A DNA stretch of 44,155 nt from an uncultured Oscillospiraceae bacterium (GCA_900549825.1 URQB01000018.1:1-44155), one strand, 5' to 3'. Numbered from the stretch's first letter, positions 1-9,105 are shown. Program-made: numbers and translations. The notes: a model not told the origin generated them from the letters alone.

Positions 1-226
1 GGCCGAACGGAAAAGGAAGGGCCCGCGCGGCCTGAGCGCGTTCCAATTTCTTCTTCCGTTGTCAGGGCAATCAAAAAAGGCAAGCGTAACTCAGAAATGT
101 TACGAAATTGTTCTGACGCAACGATATCCCTTTTTCGACAGGCTGACAATCGGGTCTGGTGTACCCACCCGTTCTGGTTTAGAATCAGATCATATGATAA
201 AGACGTTTTTAAAATGGAGGGTTCTC

Positions 227-1480
227 ATGCTTCTTTCCTTTGGCTACGACAAAACAACCTTACACTATGATGTTCCGGACGAAAATCTCCTCGGCGTCCT
301 GATGCCGAATGAAACATCCGCCGCCTTAACCGGCGAAGCGGAGGTCGAACGCGCGCTGCAGAGTCCCATCGGCACGCCGCGCCTGAAGGACATCGTGCAC
401 CCGGGGGAGAAAATCGCCATCGTGACGAGCGACATCACCCGCCCGATGCCCACCTATGCCGTCCTTCCGCATGTGGCGGATGAACTGGCGCTGGCAGGCG
501 TGCGGGACGAGGATGTCTGCGTCGTATTTGCGCTGGGCATCCACCGCGAGATGACGCCGGAGGAAATGAAAAAGGCGGTGGGGGAGGAGTTGTACAACCG
601 TTTCACCTGCCTGAACGCAAGCCGGAATTACACGCATCTCGGCGTATCGAAAAACGGCACGCCGGTCGATATTTTCACGCCCGTCGCACAGGCTGACCGC
701 ATCATTTGCCTGGGAAATATCGAATACCACTATTTCGCAGGCTACAGCGGCGGCTCCAAGGCGATCATGCCCGGCGTGTCCACGCATGACGCGATCCAGG
801 CTAACCACAAGCGTATGGTGGACGAACGCGCGCACGCGGGCAATCTTGATACCAATCCCGTGCGTATCGATATCGACGAGGTCGGCTCCTTCGTCCACAT
901 CGACTTCATCGTCAACGTCGTGCTCGATGAGCACAAAAAAATCCGCCACTGCGTCGCGGGCCATTATATCGAGGCGCATCGCGCCGGCTGCCGTCTGCTC
1001 GATCAAATGTATCAGGTGGAGATTCCTGCAAAGGCTGATATCGTGATCACCTCGCCCGGCGGCTTCCCGAAGGATTTAAACCTCTATCAGGCGCAGAAGG
1101 CGCTGGATAACGCAAAGCACGCCGTGCGTAAGGGCGGCGTGATTGTCTGGCTCGCCGCGGCAGGGGAGGGATTGGGAGAAGCCACCTTTGAAAAATGGAT
1201 GCTGGGCCATGAGAAGAGCCATGACATGATCGATCACATCAACCGTGAATTCGAGCTCGGCGGGCATAAGGCGGCGGCGATCGCAATGGTGCTTGAAAAT
1301 TGCCGCATTCTCTTTGTCAGCAGCCTCGATGCGGATTTTGTGCGCAAAATCCATTTGGAACCCTTTGCTACGCTCGACGAGGCGATGAAAGAAGCCTTCC
1401 GCGCGATGGGGAAGGCTGCGAAGGTGCTCGCCATGCCCTACGGCGGCTCGACGCTGCCGGTGTTGTCAGAGATCCGATAA
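227..1480 (+). CDS. larA: LarA-family nickel-dependent racemase/epimerase
   Basis: A 417-residue protein of the LarA (lactate racemase, DUF2088) family, which uses a nickel-pincer nucleotide to racemise or epimerise alpha-hydroxy acids. Start chosen at 227 because GGAGGG lies six bases upstream; an open frame reaches back to 59 but has no ribosome binding site. Visible family residues: SDITRP (Asp69, Arg72), His106 in GIHREMT, His168 and Lys178 in EYHYFAGYSGGSKAI, His194 in QANHKRM, and YQAQKAL further on. These match the nickel ligand and catalytic histidine positions of LarA. The cofactor genes larB, larC and larE are not in the window. It lies upstream of a sugar epimerase, a dehydrogenase, a sugar symporter and a glycosidase, so a sugar acid is a more likely substrate than lactate (inference). 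Confidence 0.85.
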   Translation: MLLSFGYDKTTLHYDVPDENLLGVLMPNETSAALTGEAEVERALQSPIGTPRLKDIVHPGEKIAIVTSDITRPMPTYAVLPHVADELALAGVRDEDVCVVFALGIHREMTPEEMKKAVGEELYNRFTCLNASRNYTHLGVSKNGTPVDIFTPVAQADRIICLGNIEYHYFAGYSGGSKAIMPGVSTHDAIQANHKRMVDERAHAGNLDTNPVRIDIDEVGSFVHIDFIVNVVLDEHKKIRHCVAGHYIEAHRAGCRLLDQMYQVEIPAKADIVITSPGGFPKDLNLYQAQKALDNAKHAVRKGGVIVWLAAAGEGLGEATFEKWMLGHEKSHDMIDHINREFELGGHKAAAIAMVLENCRILFVSSLDADFVRKIHLEPFATLDEAMKEAFRAMGKAAKVLAMPYGGSTLPVLSEIR

Positions 1481-1584
1481 CGTCAGATTGCAGATGCTAC
1501 ATGTTGGCAGCGCTTTGCGCAGATCTATGTTTAGAAAGTTCCCGGCGTATTATGTCTGAAATCTAAATATATTGGAGGGTACAT

Positions 1585-2436
1585 ATGGCACAGTTTTCCA
1601 TTGGGGTAATTGTAGACTCTTTCAAAGCGGGCGTCCGCGAGGGCGTCAAAAAGGCGGCACAGCTCGGTGCGCAGGGCATTCAGGTCTATTCCGTGTCCGG
1701 TGAAATGGCGCCGGAAAACATGAGCGGGGCGGTCCGGCGGGAATTTCTGGATTTTGTCAAATCCCACGGTCTCGTCATCTCCGCCCTGTGCGGTGATCTG
1801 GGCAGCGGCGGCTTCATCAACGCAAAACGCAATGTGGAGAAAATCGAGCGGTCCAAACGGATTCTGGAGCTTGCCAAGGAGTTGGAGACGGATATTGTCA
1901 CCACGCACATCGGCGTTGTGCCGGACGATCCGCAGCACGACCGCTACAAGGTGATGCAGGAGGCCTGCTTTGCCCTGAGCCAGTATGCGGACGAACTGGA
2001 CGCGCATTTTGCCATTGAAACCGGGCCGGAGAAGGCGGATACGCTCAGGGGCTTTCTTGACAGCCTCGGCTCCACCGGCGTGGCGGTCAATCTCGACCCT
2101 GCGAATCTCGTCATGGTCACGGGGGATGACCCGGTGCAGGCTGTGTATACGCTGAAGGACTATATTGTCCACACGCACGCAAAGGATGGCAAACAGCTTT
2201 ACTATCGGGCGCCGGAGATCGTCTATGGTATCGAGCGGGATGTGACCGGCCTTGGCGAATCGTTCCTGGAGGTGCCGCTGGGAGAGGGAAACGTGAATTT
2301 CCCAGCCTATCTCAGAGCACTCCATGAGATTGGCTATCGCGGCTTTTTGACCATTGAGCGAGAGGTAGGAGATGATCCGGCGGCAGATGTCGCCAAAGCG
2401 GTCGTTTTTTTACGGCAGCAGATCGCGGCATTGTGA
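1585..2436 (+). CDS. Sugar phosphate isomerase/epimerase (xylose isomerase-like TIM barrel)
   Basis: A 283-residue cytosolic protein with the layout of the AP-endonuclease-2/xylose-isomerase-like TIM barrel family (sugar phosphate isomerases, epimerases and inosose dehydratases). Typical features are strand-end motifs with metal-ligand candidates: TTHIGV, FAIETGPE, NLDPANLV, THAKDG, and LTIERE near the C-terminus. The start at 1585 has TTGGAGGG about eight bases upstream. It follows the LarA homologue by about 100 bases and precedes the dehydrogenase by 34 bases, so it is probably co-transcribed. The pairing with a Gfo/Idh oxidoreductase is common in inositol and sugar catabolic clusters. The exact substrate cannot be read from the sequence. 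Confidence 0.85.
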   Translation: MAQFSIGVIVDSFKAGVREGVKKAAQLGAQGIQVYSVSGEMAPENMSGAVRREFLDFVKSHGLVISALCGDLGSGGFINAKRNVEKIERSKRILELAKELETDIVTTHIGVVPDDPQHDRYKVMQEACFALSQYADELDAHFAIETGPEKADTLRGFLDSLGSTGVAVNLDPANLVMVTGDDPVQAVYTLKDYIVHTHAKDGKQLYYRAPEIVYGIERDVTGLGESFLEVPLGEGNVNFPAYLRALHEIGYRGFLTIEREVGDDPAADVAKAVVFLRQQIAAL

Positions 2437-2470
2437 GAACAGCGTTTGCAGGAAAGGACGGGTTGTTTTT

Positions 2471-3541
2471 ATGGCGGAGAAAATCAAGGTTGGCGTGATC
2501 GGCACCGGCGGCATCAGCAACGAGCACATCCGGGCCTATCTCAGGAATGAAAATGTAGAGCTCTATGCGCTGTTCGATATCAAAGAAGAGCGTGTCAAAA
2601 GCATGGCGCAAAAATATGGCGTGCCGGCGGAGCGCGCGTTTACGGACATGGCGGATTTGCTCGCCCTACCGGAGATTGATGCGGTGAGCGTATGCACGTG
2701 GAACAGTGCGCATGCGCCCTGCACGATCGCTGCGCTGAAGGCGGGCAAGCACGTGCTGTGCGAGAAGCCGATGGCGCTCAATGCGAAAGAAGCCCTCGAA
2801 ATGCAGCAGACCGCCGAGCGGGCGGGGAAGCTGTTGCAGATCGGCTTTGTGCGCCGCTTTGGAAACGACTGTGCAACCGTGAAGGATTTCATCGACGCAG
2901 GCGATTTTGGGGATCTCTATTACGCGAAGGCGACTTATCTGCGCCGCAACGGCTGCCCGGGCGGCTGGTTCGGCGATCAATCGCGCTCCGGCGGCGGCCC
3001 GCTGATCGATCTGGGCGTGCATGTCATCGATCTCGTGCGCTTCCTCATGGGGAACCCGAAGCCCGTCTCCGTCTATGGGGCCACCTTTCAGAAGCTCTTC
3101 AACCGCCCGCAGATCAAAAAGCAGGGCGGCTATGCGGCGGCAGATCAATCTGATCACGACCTCTTCAATGTGGAGGATCTTGCTACCGCCATGATCCGCT
3201 TTGATAACGGTGCGGTGCTGCAGGTGGAGGCGGCTTTCAGCCTGAATACGGAGAAGGATTCCGGCGAAATCGAGCTGTTCGGCACGAAGGCGGGCGCGAA
3301 GCTCGACCCGCAGGTGCATCTCTATTCCGAGATGAACGGCTACCTTGTCAACGTCGGCTTCGACAATGACACATCTTTAAGCTTCGACGGCCTGTTTGCA
3401 AACGAGATCGACCACTTCGTCGACTGCGTGCGCGGGCAGGCGGAGTGCATCGCGCCCGCGGCGGATGGCGTAACCCTCATGCGCATTCTCGACGCAATCT
3501 ATGAATCCGGTCGAACGGGACATGAGGTGGTGCTGGACTGA
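2471..3541 (+). CDS. Gfo/Idh/MocA-family NAD(P)-dependent oxidoreductase
   Basis: A 356-residue dehydrogenase. The N-terminal Rossmann fold shows VGVIGTGGIS (residues 7-16), and CEKPMA (residues 97-102) carries the conserved EKP lysine of the Gfo/Idh/MocA family. The C-terminal half is the usual sugar-binding alpha/beta domain, with a GGPLIDLGVHVIDL motif. Start 2471 was chosen because the Rossmann motif begins directly after it and an AGGAAAGGA sequence lies upstream; the longer open frame overlaps the preceding gene and is unlikely. It probably oxidises a cyclic sugar or sugar acid together with the adjacent epimerase. The substrate is inference from context only. Confidence 0.9.
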   Translation: MAEKIKVGVIGTGGISNEHIRAYLRNENVELYALFDIKEERVKSMAQKYGVPAERAFTDMADLLALPEIDAVSVCTWNSAHAPCTIAALKAGKHVLCEKPMALNAKEALEMQQTAERAGKLLQIGFVRRFGNDCATVKDFIDAGDFGDLYYAKATYLRRNGCPGGWFGDQSRSGGGPLIDLGVHVIDLVRFLMGNPKPVSVYGATFQKLFNRPQIKKQGGYAAADQSDHDLFNVEDLATAMIRFDNGAVLQVEAAFSLNTEKDSGEIELFGTKAGAKLDPQVHLYSEMNGYLVNVGFDNDTSLSFDGLFANEIDHFVDCVRGQAECIAPAADGVTLMRILDAIYESGRTGHEVVLD

Positions 3542-3588
3542 ACCGTCTTTCGTTTCTTTTTTGCCTCGGCATCAAACAGGATTTGGAT

Positions 3589-3618
3589 TTGACAATTGTA
3601 TGAGAAGTGTGATATCAT
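3589..3618 (+). promoter_or_regulatory. Sigma-A type promoter for the symporter/GH2 genes
   Basis: TTGACA at 3589-3594 and TATCAT at 3613-3618 are separated by 18 bases, in the gap after the dehydrogenase. The symporter and GH2 genes can therefore be transcribed independently of the three genes upstream. Confidence 0.65.
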
Positions 3619-3632
3619 TCATAAAAAAGTCT

Positions 3633-3675
3633 GCTTTTCTGGAGAATTTATGTGCATTTACATAATTTGAAAAGC
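3633..3675 (+). promoter_or_regulatory. Leader hairpin or operator upstream of the symporter gene
   Basis: An interrupted inverted repeat: GCTTTTC (3633-3639) pairs with GAAAAGC (3669-3675), and inside it TATGT (3649-3653) pairs with ACATA (3660-3664). It lies just downstream of the promoter, so it could be an operator or a 5' untranslated hairpin controlling the symporter. No T-run follows, so it is not a typical terminator. Confidence 0.4.
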
Positions 3676-3704
3676 GGAATACCTCAACAAAAGGAGAGAA
3701 TCGC

Positions 3705-5144
3705 ATGAAACAGCATCGCACCAGATCGGATTCCTTTGGCCCGCGTGATAAAATAGGCTATATGATGGGGGATTTCGGCTGCAATATGTCATTCCAGCTC
3801 GTCAGCTCCTACGCCATGATCTATTTTACGCAGGGTATGGGCCTTTCGCTCGGCTCGTGGGCGGTCATCGTGGTCCTGGCCAAGATTTTCGATGCCATCA
3901 ACGACCCGATCATCGGCGCGCTGGTGGACCGGCGCAAGCCCTCCAAAAACGGCAAATTCAGGCCCTGGATTTTCTACAGCGCCTTTGCCATCCTGCTGAC
4001 CACGACGCTGTTTTTCATCGATATCCGTGCATTGTCCTATGGCCTGCGGTTTGCCTACTGCCTGGTGATGTACTGCCTCTGGTCCATCGCGTATACGGCG
4101 GCGAACGTCCCCTATGGCTCGCTCAATGCCGTACTGACGGACGATATCGCACAGCGGGCGTCACTTTCATCGCTGCGCAGCATCGGCGCGGGGCTTGCGG
4201 TGCTGCCGATCATGCTGCTCATGCCCAAGCTCATTTACGGGGAGAAGGATGCTGTCACCGGCATTTCCCCGATTCTGCCCGAGCGGTTTGTCTGGATTGC
4301 TCTGGTCGCGGGGCTGATCGGGCTTGTAGGCTTTATGCTCCTGTATTTCCTGACGCATGAGCGCATCGTCTCTACGGAGAAAGAGCAGGCAAAATATGAA
4401 TTCAAAACGGCGCTTAAGGCATTTGCAAAAAACCGCCCCGCGATCGGCATGTGCCTTGCGTCCTTTGCCCAGCTTGCCTGCTTCATGACGATCATGACGA
4501 TGTTCCAGTATGTCTTCCAGGTCTATTTTAAAAACACGGATATGATCATCCTGGGCAGCATTGTCACATCCCTGCCGATGGTTGTTTTTATTCCGTTTGT
4601 CTCAAAGCTCACCAAGCGGTTTGGCAAAAAAGAGATGTCCGTCTGGCCGATGCTCGGCGCGATCGCGATCCTGCTGGTGATGCTCTTCGTCGATTTCCCG
4701 AGGAATGAAACGGGCGGCTGGATCTATCTTGTGCTCATGGGGCTTGCCAATGGTTGCACAGGGCTCTTTACGCTTGCGACCTGGTCGTTTGTCGCGGATG
4801 CGGTGGATTATCAGGAGCTGCAGACCGGCCGCCGCGAGGAGGGGACGGTCTACGCCATCTATTCCTTTGTGCGCAAGGTAGCCCAGGCGGTCTGCCAGGG
4901 GATGATGGCTCTGCTGCTCGCGGCCGTTGGCTTCGATACGGAGAATGTGGTCGCTACGACCGACCAGGCGGCGCATAATGTGATGCGCCTGTCGATTTGG
5001 CTGCCGCTGGTGGGGGCGGTGCTCATGTTCCTTGCACTGATGTTTGTTTACAATCTGGATCAGAAGAAAACCATTGAGATGTCAGAGCGGCTCAGGGGCA
5101 TACACCATGGCGAAATGGATGCCGAATCGCTCGAGAAGCTCTAA
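3705..5144 (+). CDS. GPH-family sugar:cation symporter (MFS superfamily)
   Basis: A 479-residue integral membrane protein with about 12 hydrophobic segments, of the glycoside-pentoside-hexuronide (GPH):cation symporter type (MelB/UidB/XynP-like). Seen: DKIGYMMGDFGCNMSF at the N-terminus, the loop FDAINDPIIGALVDRRK (residues about 65-81) characteristic of GPH carriers, and NVPYGSLNAVLTDD in the middle. The start has AAAGGAGAG about eight bases upstream. It has its own promoter and is followed after 54 bases by a GH2 glycosidase, so it probably imports the glycoside that this enzyme hydrolyses inside the cell. The ion and sugar cannot be fixed from sequence. Confidence 0.9.
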   Translation: MKQHRTRSDSFGPRDKIGYMMGDFGCNMSFQLVSSYAMIYFTQGMGLSLGSWAVIVVLAKIFDAINDPIIGALVDRRKPSKNGKFRPWIFYSAFAILLTTTLFFIDIRALSYGLRFAYCLVMYCLWSIAYTAANVPYGSLNAVLTDDIAQRASLSSLRSIGAGLAVLPIMLLMPKLIYGEKDAVTGISPILPERFVWIALVAGLIGLVGFMLLYFLTHERIVSTEKEQAKYEFKTALKAFAKNRPAIGMCLASFAQLACFMTIMTMFQYVFQVYFKNTDMIILGSIVTSLPMVVFIPFVSKLTKRFGKKEMSVWPMLGAIAILLVMLFVDFPRNETGGWIYLVLMGLANGCTGLFTLATWSFVADAVDYQELQTGRREEGTVYAIYSFVRKVAQAVCQGMMALLLAAVGFDTENVVATTDQAAHNVMRLSIWLPLVGAVLMFLALMFVYNLDQKKTIEMSERLRGIHHGEMDAESLEKL

Positions 5145-5198
5145 TAAAGCCTATCTCGAAGCCGGCGCAATGATTCAGAACAGAAGGAGAAGCAAATC

Positions 5199-7361
5199 AT
5201 GAGAACGATCCTGCCGCTCAATGAGAGCTGGAGTTTTGAAAAACAGGGGCAAACGGCCCAGGTGAACCTCCCGCACTGCTGGAACGCTGTGGACGGGCAG
5301 GAGGGGGCGGACTATTACCGCGGGGAGTGCACGTACTCGCGGACGCTCCCGGAGACGGAGGGGATCACCTTCCTGGAGATCGGGGCGGCCAATTCGGTGG
5401 CTTCCGTGTCGGTCAACGGGAAAACGATCGGAACGCATAAGGGCGGCTATTCCCTCTTTCGGTTCGATTTGACCCCGTATTTGAATGCAGGCGGACCGAA
5501 CAGCGTCCGAATCGCTGTGGACAACAGCGATTTTGAGGATGTGTATCCAAGCAACGCGGATTTCACCTTTTACGGTGGAATTTATCGCGATGTCAACCTG
5601 ATTACCGGGCTGGATGAATGCCATTTCAGCCTGAAGGAAGGGCTTTGCGGCGTGTATGCGGAGGCTTCTATCCGGGGGAAGACCGGTGTTTTGCGCATCG
5701 AGCCGCATCTCAATGGGGACACGAGGGGGATCAGGGCCGTTTATACCGTGCTCAGCCGGGAGGGCGAACCCGTTGCGCAGATGGAGGCGCAGGCCAATGC
5801 GGAGGTCACAATGGAGCTTGAGAATCCCATTCTGTGGAACGGGCTTACAAATCCATATCTCTACACCGTGCGCGCCTCTTTGTTCCGCGGCGATACAGAG
5901 ATCGACGCCGTGCAGACCCGCGTTGGCTTCCGTACCATCTCCTTTGACAGCGAGAAGGGCTGCTTTCTCAACGGGAATCCTATGAAACTGAAAGGTGTTT
6001 CCCGGCATCAGGATCGCTACCACATGGGCAATGCGCTCACGGAGAAGGAGCACCGGGAGGATCTTGCCTTCATCCGCGAGGTCGGGGCGAACTCGATCCG
6101 CCTGGCGCATTACCAGCAGGATCAGCGGTTTTACGATGCCTGCGATGAGATGGGATTTTTGGTCTGGGCGGAGGTGCCAGTCATCTCCCATTTCGTCGAT
6201 GCGAAATTTGAAAACGCGAAGCAGCAGCTCACGGAGCTGATCACCCAGAATAAAAACCACCCCTGTATTTATTGCTGGGGCGTTCAGAATGAGATCACCA
6301 TGAACGGTAAGGCAAAGACCATGGAGCCGGGCATCCGTGCGCTCAATGATCTCGCGCACAGGCTCGACGCCACAAGGCCTACCACCTCCGCGCAGGTGAT
6401 GATGTGCGGCACATCCTCGCCGATGAACCGGATTACGGACCTGCAGGGCTACAACCTCTATTTCGGCTGGTATATGCAGACCTACCATGCAATCGACCAG
6501 TGGCTGGATCAGTTCCACAGTGAATATCCGGAGATCAAGCTCTGCCTCTCTGAATACGGCGCGGAGGGGATTTTGAACTATCAGACCAAAGAGGGGGTAC
6601 AGGGAGATTACAGCGAAGCATACCAGGCGCGTTTTCATGAGCACTATGCCCGTGCGATTGCCGAACGGGATTGGCTCTGGGGCAGCTATGTGTGGAACAT
6701 GTTCGATTTCGGCGCTGCCAACCGCGACGAGGGCGGCATGAAGGGGCGCAACAACAAGGGCCTTGTGACAATCGACCGCAAAACCCGAAAGGACAGCTTT
6801 TATGTCTACAAGGCTTTCTGGTCGGATGAGCCGTTCGTCCACATCGGCGGGGAGCGGTATGTCGACCGCGTGGTCGGCACAACGGCCGTCCCTGTTTACA
6901 GCAACCTTCACGAGGTCACCCTGACTGTGAACGGCGAAAGCGTGACAAAGCCTTGCGACAGAGTCGTCTATTTTGAAGATATCCCAGTGGCGGCGGGCGA
7001 GTTTACCGTCACGGCGGAAGCAGGCGGCTGCACGCATTCCATCCGTATCCGCGGCGTAGCGGAAGCGAACCCTGATTACCGGATGCAGGGAGACTCTGGA
7101 TCTTTTATAAAAAACTGGTTCGTCAATACGGATGGAAAGCGCAACCCCGATTATTTTTCCATTGACGACAGGGCCGGCGCGCTACTCAAGAGCAGGGACG
7201 TGCAGTCGCTGATTCAGACATTCCTCGGCTCGCGCAGGGTACCGTCCATTTTGTTTGCAATCGTGAAACCGTTCCGCGTGCGGACGCTGCTCAAGCTTGC
7301 AAGGCTGGATGAAGGGATGACGGAGATCGCAGAGCAATACCTGCAAACGATCCATAAATAA
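5199..7361 (+). CDS. Glycoside hydrolase family 2 (beta-galactosidase-like)
   Basis: A 720-residue GH2 enzyme without a signal peptide, so cytosolic. Domain order: N-terminal sugar-binding jelly roll (residues about 1-160, with VNLPHCWNAVDG), immunoglobulin-like domain (about 165-250), catalytic TIM barrel beginning at LKGVSRHQDRY (about residue 265), then a C-terminal beta domain. The acid/base is Glu365 in GVQNEI and the nucleophile is Glu452 in CLSEYGAEG. AGAAGGAGA precedes the start. About 110 extra residues after the last beta domain have no recognised match. Beta-galactosidase is the closest family resemblance; beta-glucuronidase or another exo-beta-glycosidase activity is possible. It forms an import-and-hydrolyse pair with the preceding symporter. 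Confidence 0.9.
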   Translation: MRTILPLNESWSFEKQGQTAQVNLPHCWNAVDGQEGADYYRGECTYSRTLPETEGITFLEIGAANSVASVSVNGKTIGTHKGGYSLFRFDLTPYLNAGGPNSVRIAVDNSDFEDVYPSNADFTFYGGIYRDVNLITGLDECHFSLKEGLCGVYAEASIRGKTGVLRIEPHLNGDTRGIRAVYTVLSREGEPVAQMEAQANAEVTMELENPILWNGLTNPYLYTVRASLFRGDTEIDAVQTRVGFRTISFDSEKGCFLNGNPMKLKGVSRHQDRYHMGNALTEKEHREDLAFIREVGANSIRLAHYQQDQRFYDACDEMGFLVWAEVPVISHFVDAKFENAKQQLTELITQNKNHPCIYCWGVQNEITMNGKAKTMEPGIRALNDLAHRLDATRPTTSAQVMMCGTSSPMNRITDLQGYNLYFGWYMQTYHAIDQWLDQFHSEYPEIKLCLSEYGAEGILNYQTKEGVQGDYSEAYQARFHEHYARAIAERDWLWGSYVWNMFDFGAANRDEGGMKGRNNKGLVTIDRKTRKDSFYVYKAFWSDEPFVHIGGERYVDRVVGTTAVPVYSNLHEVTLTVNGESVTKPCDRVVYFEDIPVAAGEFTVTAEAGGCTHSIRIRGVAEANPDYRMQGDSGSFIKNWFVNTDGKRNPDYFSIDDRAGALLKSRDVQSLIQTFLGSRRVPSILFAIVKPFRVRTLLKLARLDEGMTEIAEQYLQTIHK

Positions 7362-7412
7362 CCTGCGCCGCGGTCTGCTGGATATCAAGTCGTCTAAAGC
7401 TCATCTGCAATT

Positions 7413-7459
7413 GACGGGATGCAAAACGATCGTTTTGCATCCCGTCTGTTTTTGTTTTT
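7413..7459 (+). terminator. Rho-independent terminator after the GH2 gene
   Basis: A perfect 34-base palindrome (7413-7446, 17 bp arms, centre TGCAAAACGATCGTTTTGCA) is followed by a T-rich tract (7449-7459). It closes the sugar cluster. Its core resembles the hairpins at 34712-34747 and 39153-39204. Confidence 0.85.
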
Positions 7460-7703
7460 CGGAGCGTAAGTCCGGTACGTCCGTAATTCTGCGCCTCCCT
7501 CCATGCGGCGCATTTGGCCGTTTCATCGGGAAAAACCTATTTTGAAAAAACGAAGTGATTTGTTGTAACCAAATCTACCAGCGCATAGATTTGAAACAGA
7601 GCATTTTCATAAGAGCGAATCCTGCCGGGCTGCGCAAACATTGTTTAAATCCTGCAAAGCCGCGGATTTCTGCATCCCATTGCAAGAAAGGAATGGTATC
7701 CAA
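7460..7703 (+). promoter_or_regulatory. Upstream region of the carboxypeptidase gene with candidate promoter and palindrome
   Basis: No gene is seen here. A candidate promoter is TTGTAA (7563-7568), 17 bases, TAGATT (7586-7591). The inverted repeat AAATCTA (7571-7577) / TAGATTT (7586-7592) covers its spacer and -10, as an operator would. The ribosome binding site AGAAAGGA lies just before the ATG at 7704. Confidence 0.4.
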
Positions 7704-8960
7704 ATGAAATCGAACAGAATGTTTGCCCTGTTGATGGCCGTGTTGCTTTTGGTTTCCCTGTCCATGCCGGCCTTCGCCGCTGAAACGCCGGTCGAAATCC
7801 CGCAGCGCGTCGTATCGGAGGAGGAGCTCCTCGCAGCGGCGCAGCCGCAGGACTCCGTCCCCAAAGACCCGCAGATGGTCAAGGACGGCAATTTGCCCGT
7901 ATCCATCAACGCCAAAGCAGCTGTCCTCATGGATGCATCCACAAAAAAGGTGCTGATGGCCTATCATGAGCATGATAAGCTACCGCCTGCGAGCGTGACG
8001 AAAATCATGACGCTCCTGCTTGTCATGGAAGCGCTCGATGCGGGCAAGATATCCTTAACCGATAAAGTGACCGCCAGTGCTACGGCAGCGGGCAAGGGCG
8101 GCTCGCAGATCTGGCTCAAGGAAGGGGAAACGATGACAGTCGACGAGCTTCTGAAGGCCACCGCCGTTGGCTCTGCAAACGATGCCTGCGTCGCTCTGGC
8201 GGAGCTTTTGGCGGGCAGCGAGGAAGTGTTTGTCTCCATGTGCAACGAGCGCGCGTCTCAGCTCGGCATGAAGGATACGAATTTTGAAAACTGCACGGGC
8301 CTGGACGATTCCGCGCAGAACCATGTGACCTCCGCTTATGATATCGCCCTGATGAGCGCAGAGCTTTTGAAGCATGAGCGCATCCAGAACTACACGACAA
8401 TCTGGATGGACAGCCTGCGCGGCGGCAAAACGGAGCTGGTCAATACCAATAAGCTGGTACGCTTTTTCAAAGGGACCACCGGCCTGAAAACGGGCACGAC
8501 TAGCAAGGCGGGCCACTGCCTCTCCGCCACAGCCAAGCGCGACGGCACGCACCTGATCGCCGTCGTCCTCGGCAGTGATACGGGCGCGCTGCGCTTCGAG
8601 GCTGCGAAGGCCATGCTCAACTGGGGCTTTGCGAACTGGGCGGTCGTTACCCCGAAGGTAGATGCTTCCGCCATTGCGGATGTAACGATCCTGCACGGCC
8701 TGCAAAATACCGTTAAGCCCATCGTCCCGGCGGCGCAGCCGGTGCTGATCCCCAAGGGGAAGGAGGCGGAAATCACCCAGAAGGTGGAGCTTGCCGCGAA
8801 CGTGGAGGCGCCGGTCGAGAAGGGGCAGGTGCTCGGCACTGTTACGCTGAAGCTCGGGGATGAGGAGCTCGGCAAGTTCAACCTAACGGCGGCCGAGACG
8901 GTGGGTAGGCTTACCTTCGGGCAGGCATTTCTGCGCCTGCTGCGCTCTCTGGCGGCCTGA
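7704..8960 (+). CDS. D-alanyl-D-alanine carboxypeptidase (PBP5/DacF type)
   Basis: A 418-residue serine-type DD-carboxypeptidase that trims the terminal D-Ala of peptidoglycan stem peptides. An N-terminal signal peptide (residues 1 to about 25, ending MPAFAA) exports it. The penicillin-binding motifs are present: SVTK (Ser97, Lys100), SAN in VGSANDACV, and KTG in LKTGTTSKAG. A PBP5 C-terminal beta domain follows, and the last 18 residues (GRLTFGQAFLRLLRSLAA) look like the amphipathic helix that attaches such enzymes to the membrane face. Start 7704 was chosen from the signal peptide and the AGAAAGGA site. It is a single gene with its own leader. Confidence 0.92.
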   Translation: MKSNRMFALLMAVLLLVSLSMPAFAAETPVEIPQRVVSEEELLAAAQPQDSVPKDPQMVKDGNLPVSINAKAAVLMDASTKKVLMAYHEHDKLPPASVTKIMTLLLVMEALDAGKISLTDKVTASATAAGKGGSQIWLKEGETMTVDELLKATAVGSANDACVALAELLAGSEEVFVSMCNERASQLGMKDTNFENCTGLDDSAQNHVTSAYDIALMSAELLKHERIQNYTTIWMDSLRGGKTELVNTNKLVRFFKGTTGLKTGTTSKAGHCLSATAKRDGTHLIAVVLGSDTGALRFEAAKAMLNWGFANWAVVTPKVDASAIADVTILHGLQNTVKPIVPAAQPVLIPKGKEAEITQKVELAANVEAPVEKGQVLGTVTLKLGDEELGKFNLTAAETVGRLTFGQAFLRLLRSLAA

Positions 8961-9013
8961 AACCCGAGCCTTGGGCAGAGCTGTGAATTTATTTTGAAAA
9001 ATTTCGGATGGAC

Positions 9014-9042
9014 TTGCAATCATACGGCCAATCATGTAGAAT
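9014..9042 (+). promoter_or_regulatory. Sigma-A type promoter of pgi
   Basis: TTGCAA (9014-9019), a 17-base spacer and TAGAAT (9037-9042), ending 63 bases before the pgi start. Confidence 0.7.
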
Positions 9043-9105
9043 GAGGTTAAAGAAAAAGTGAGAAGCACCACAAGATGTGGGGGCCAAAGGAAAGGGCAAT
9101 CTGCA

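Noticed and set aside
1..226. Start of the first frame at 59 and inverted repeat AACGGAA/TTCCGTT near 5-60
   Set aside because: The extra codons lack a ribosome binding site, and the weak repeat has no T-run, so no gene or terminator is claimed there.
5175..7037. Long minus-strand open frame opposite the GH2 gene
   Set aside because: It has no ribosome binding site or family motifs, and the plus-strand GH2 gene with both catalytic Glu residues explains the region.
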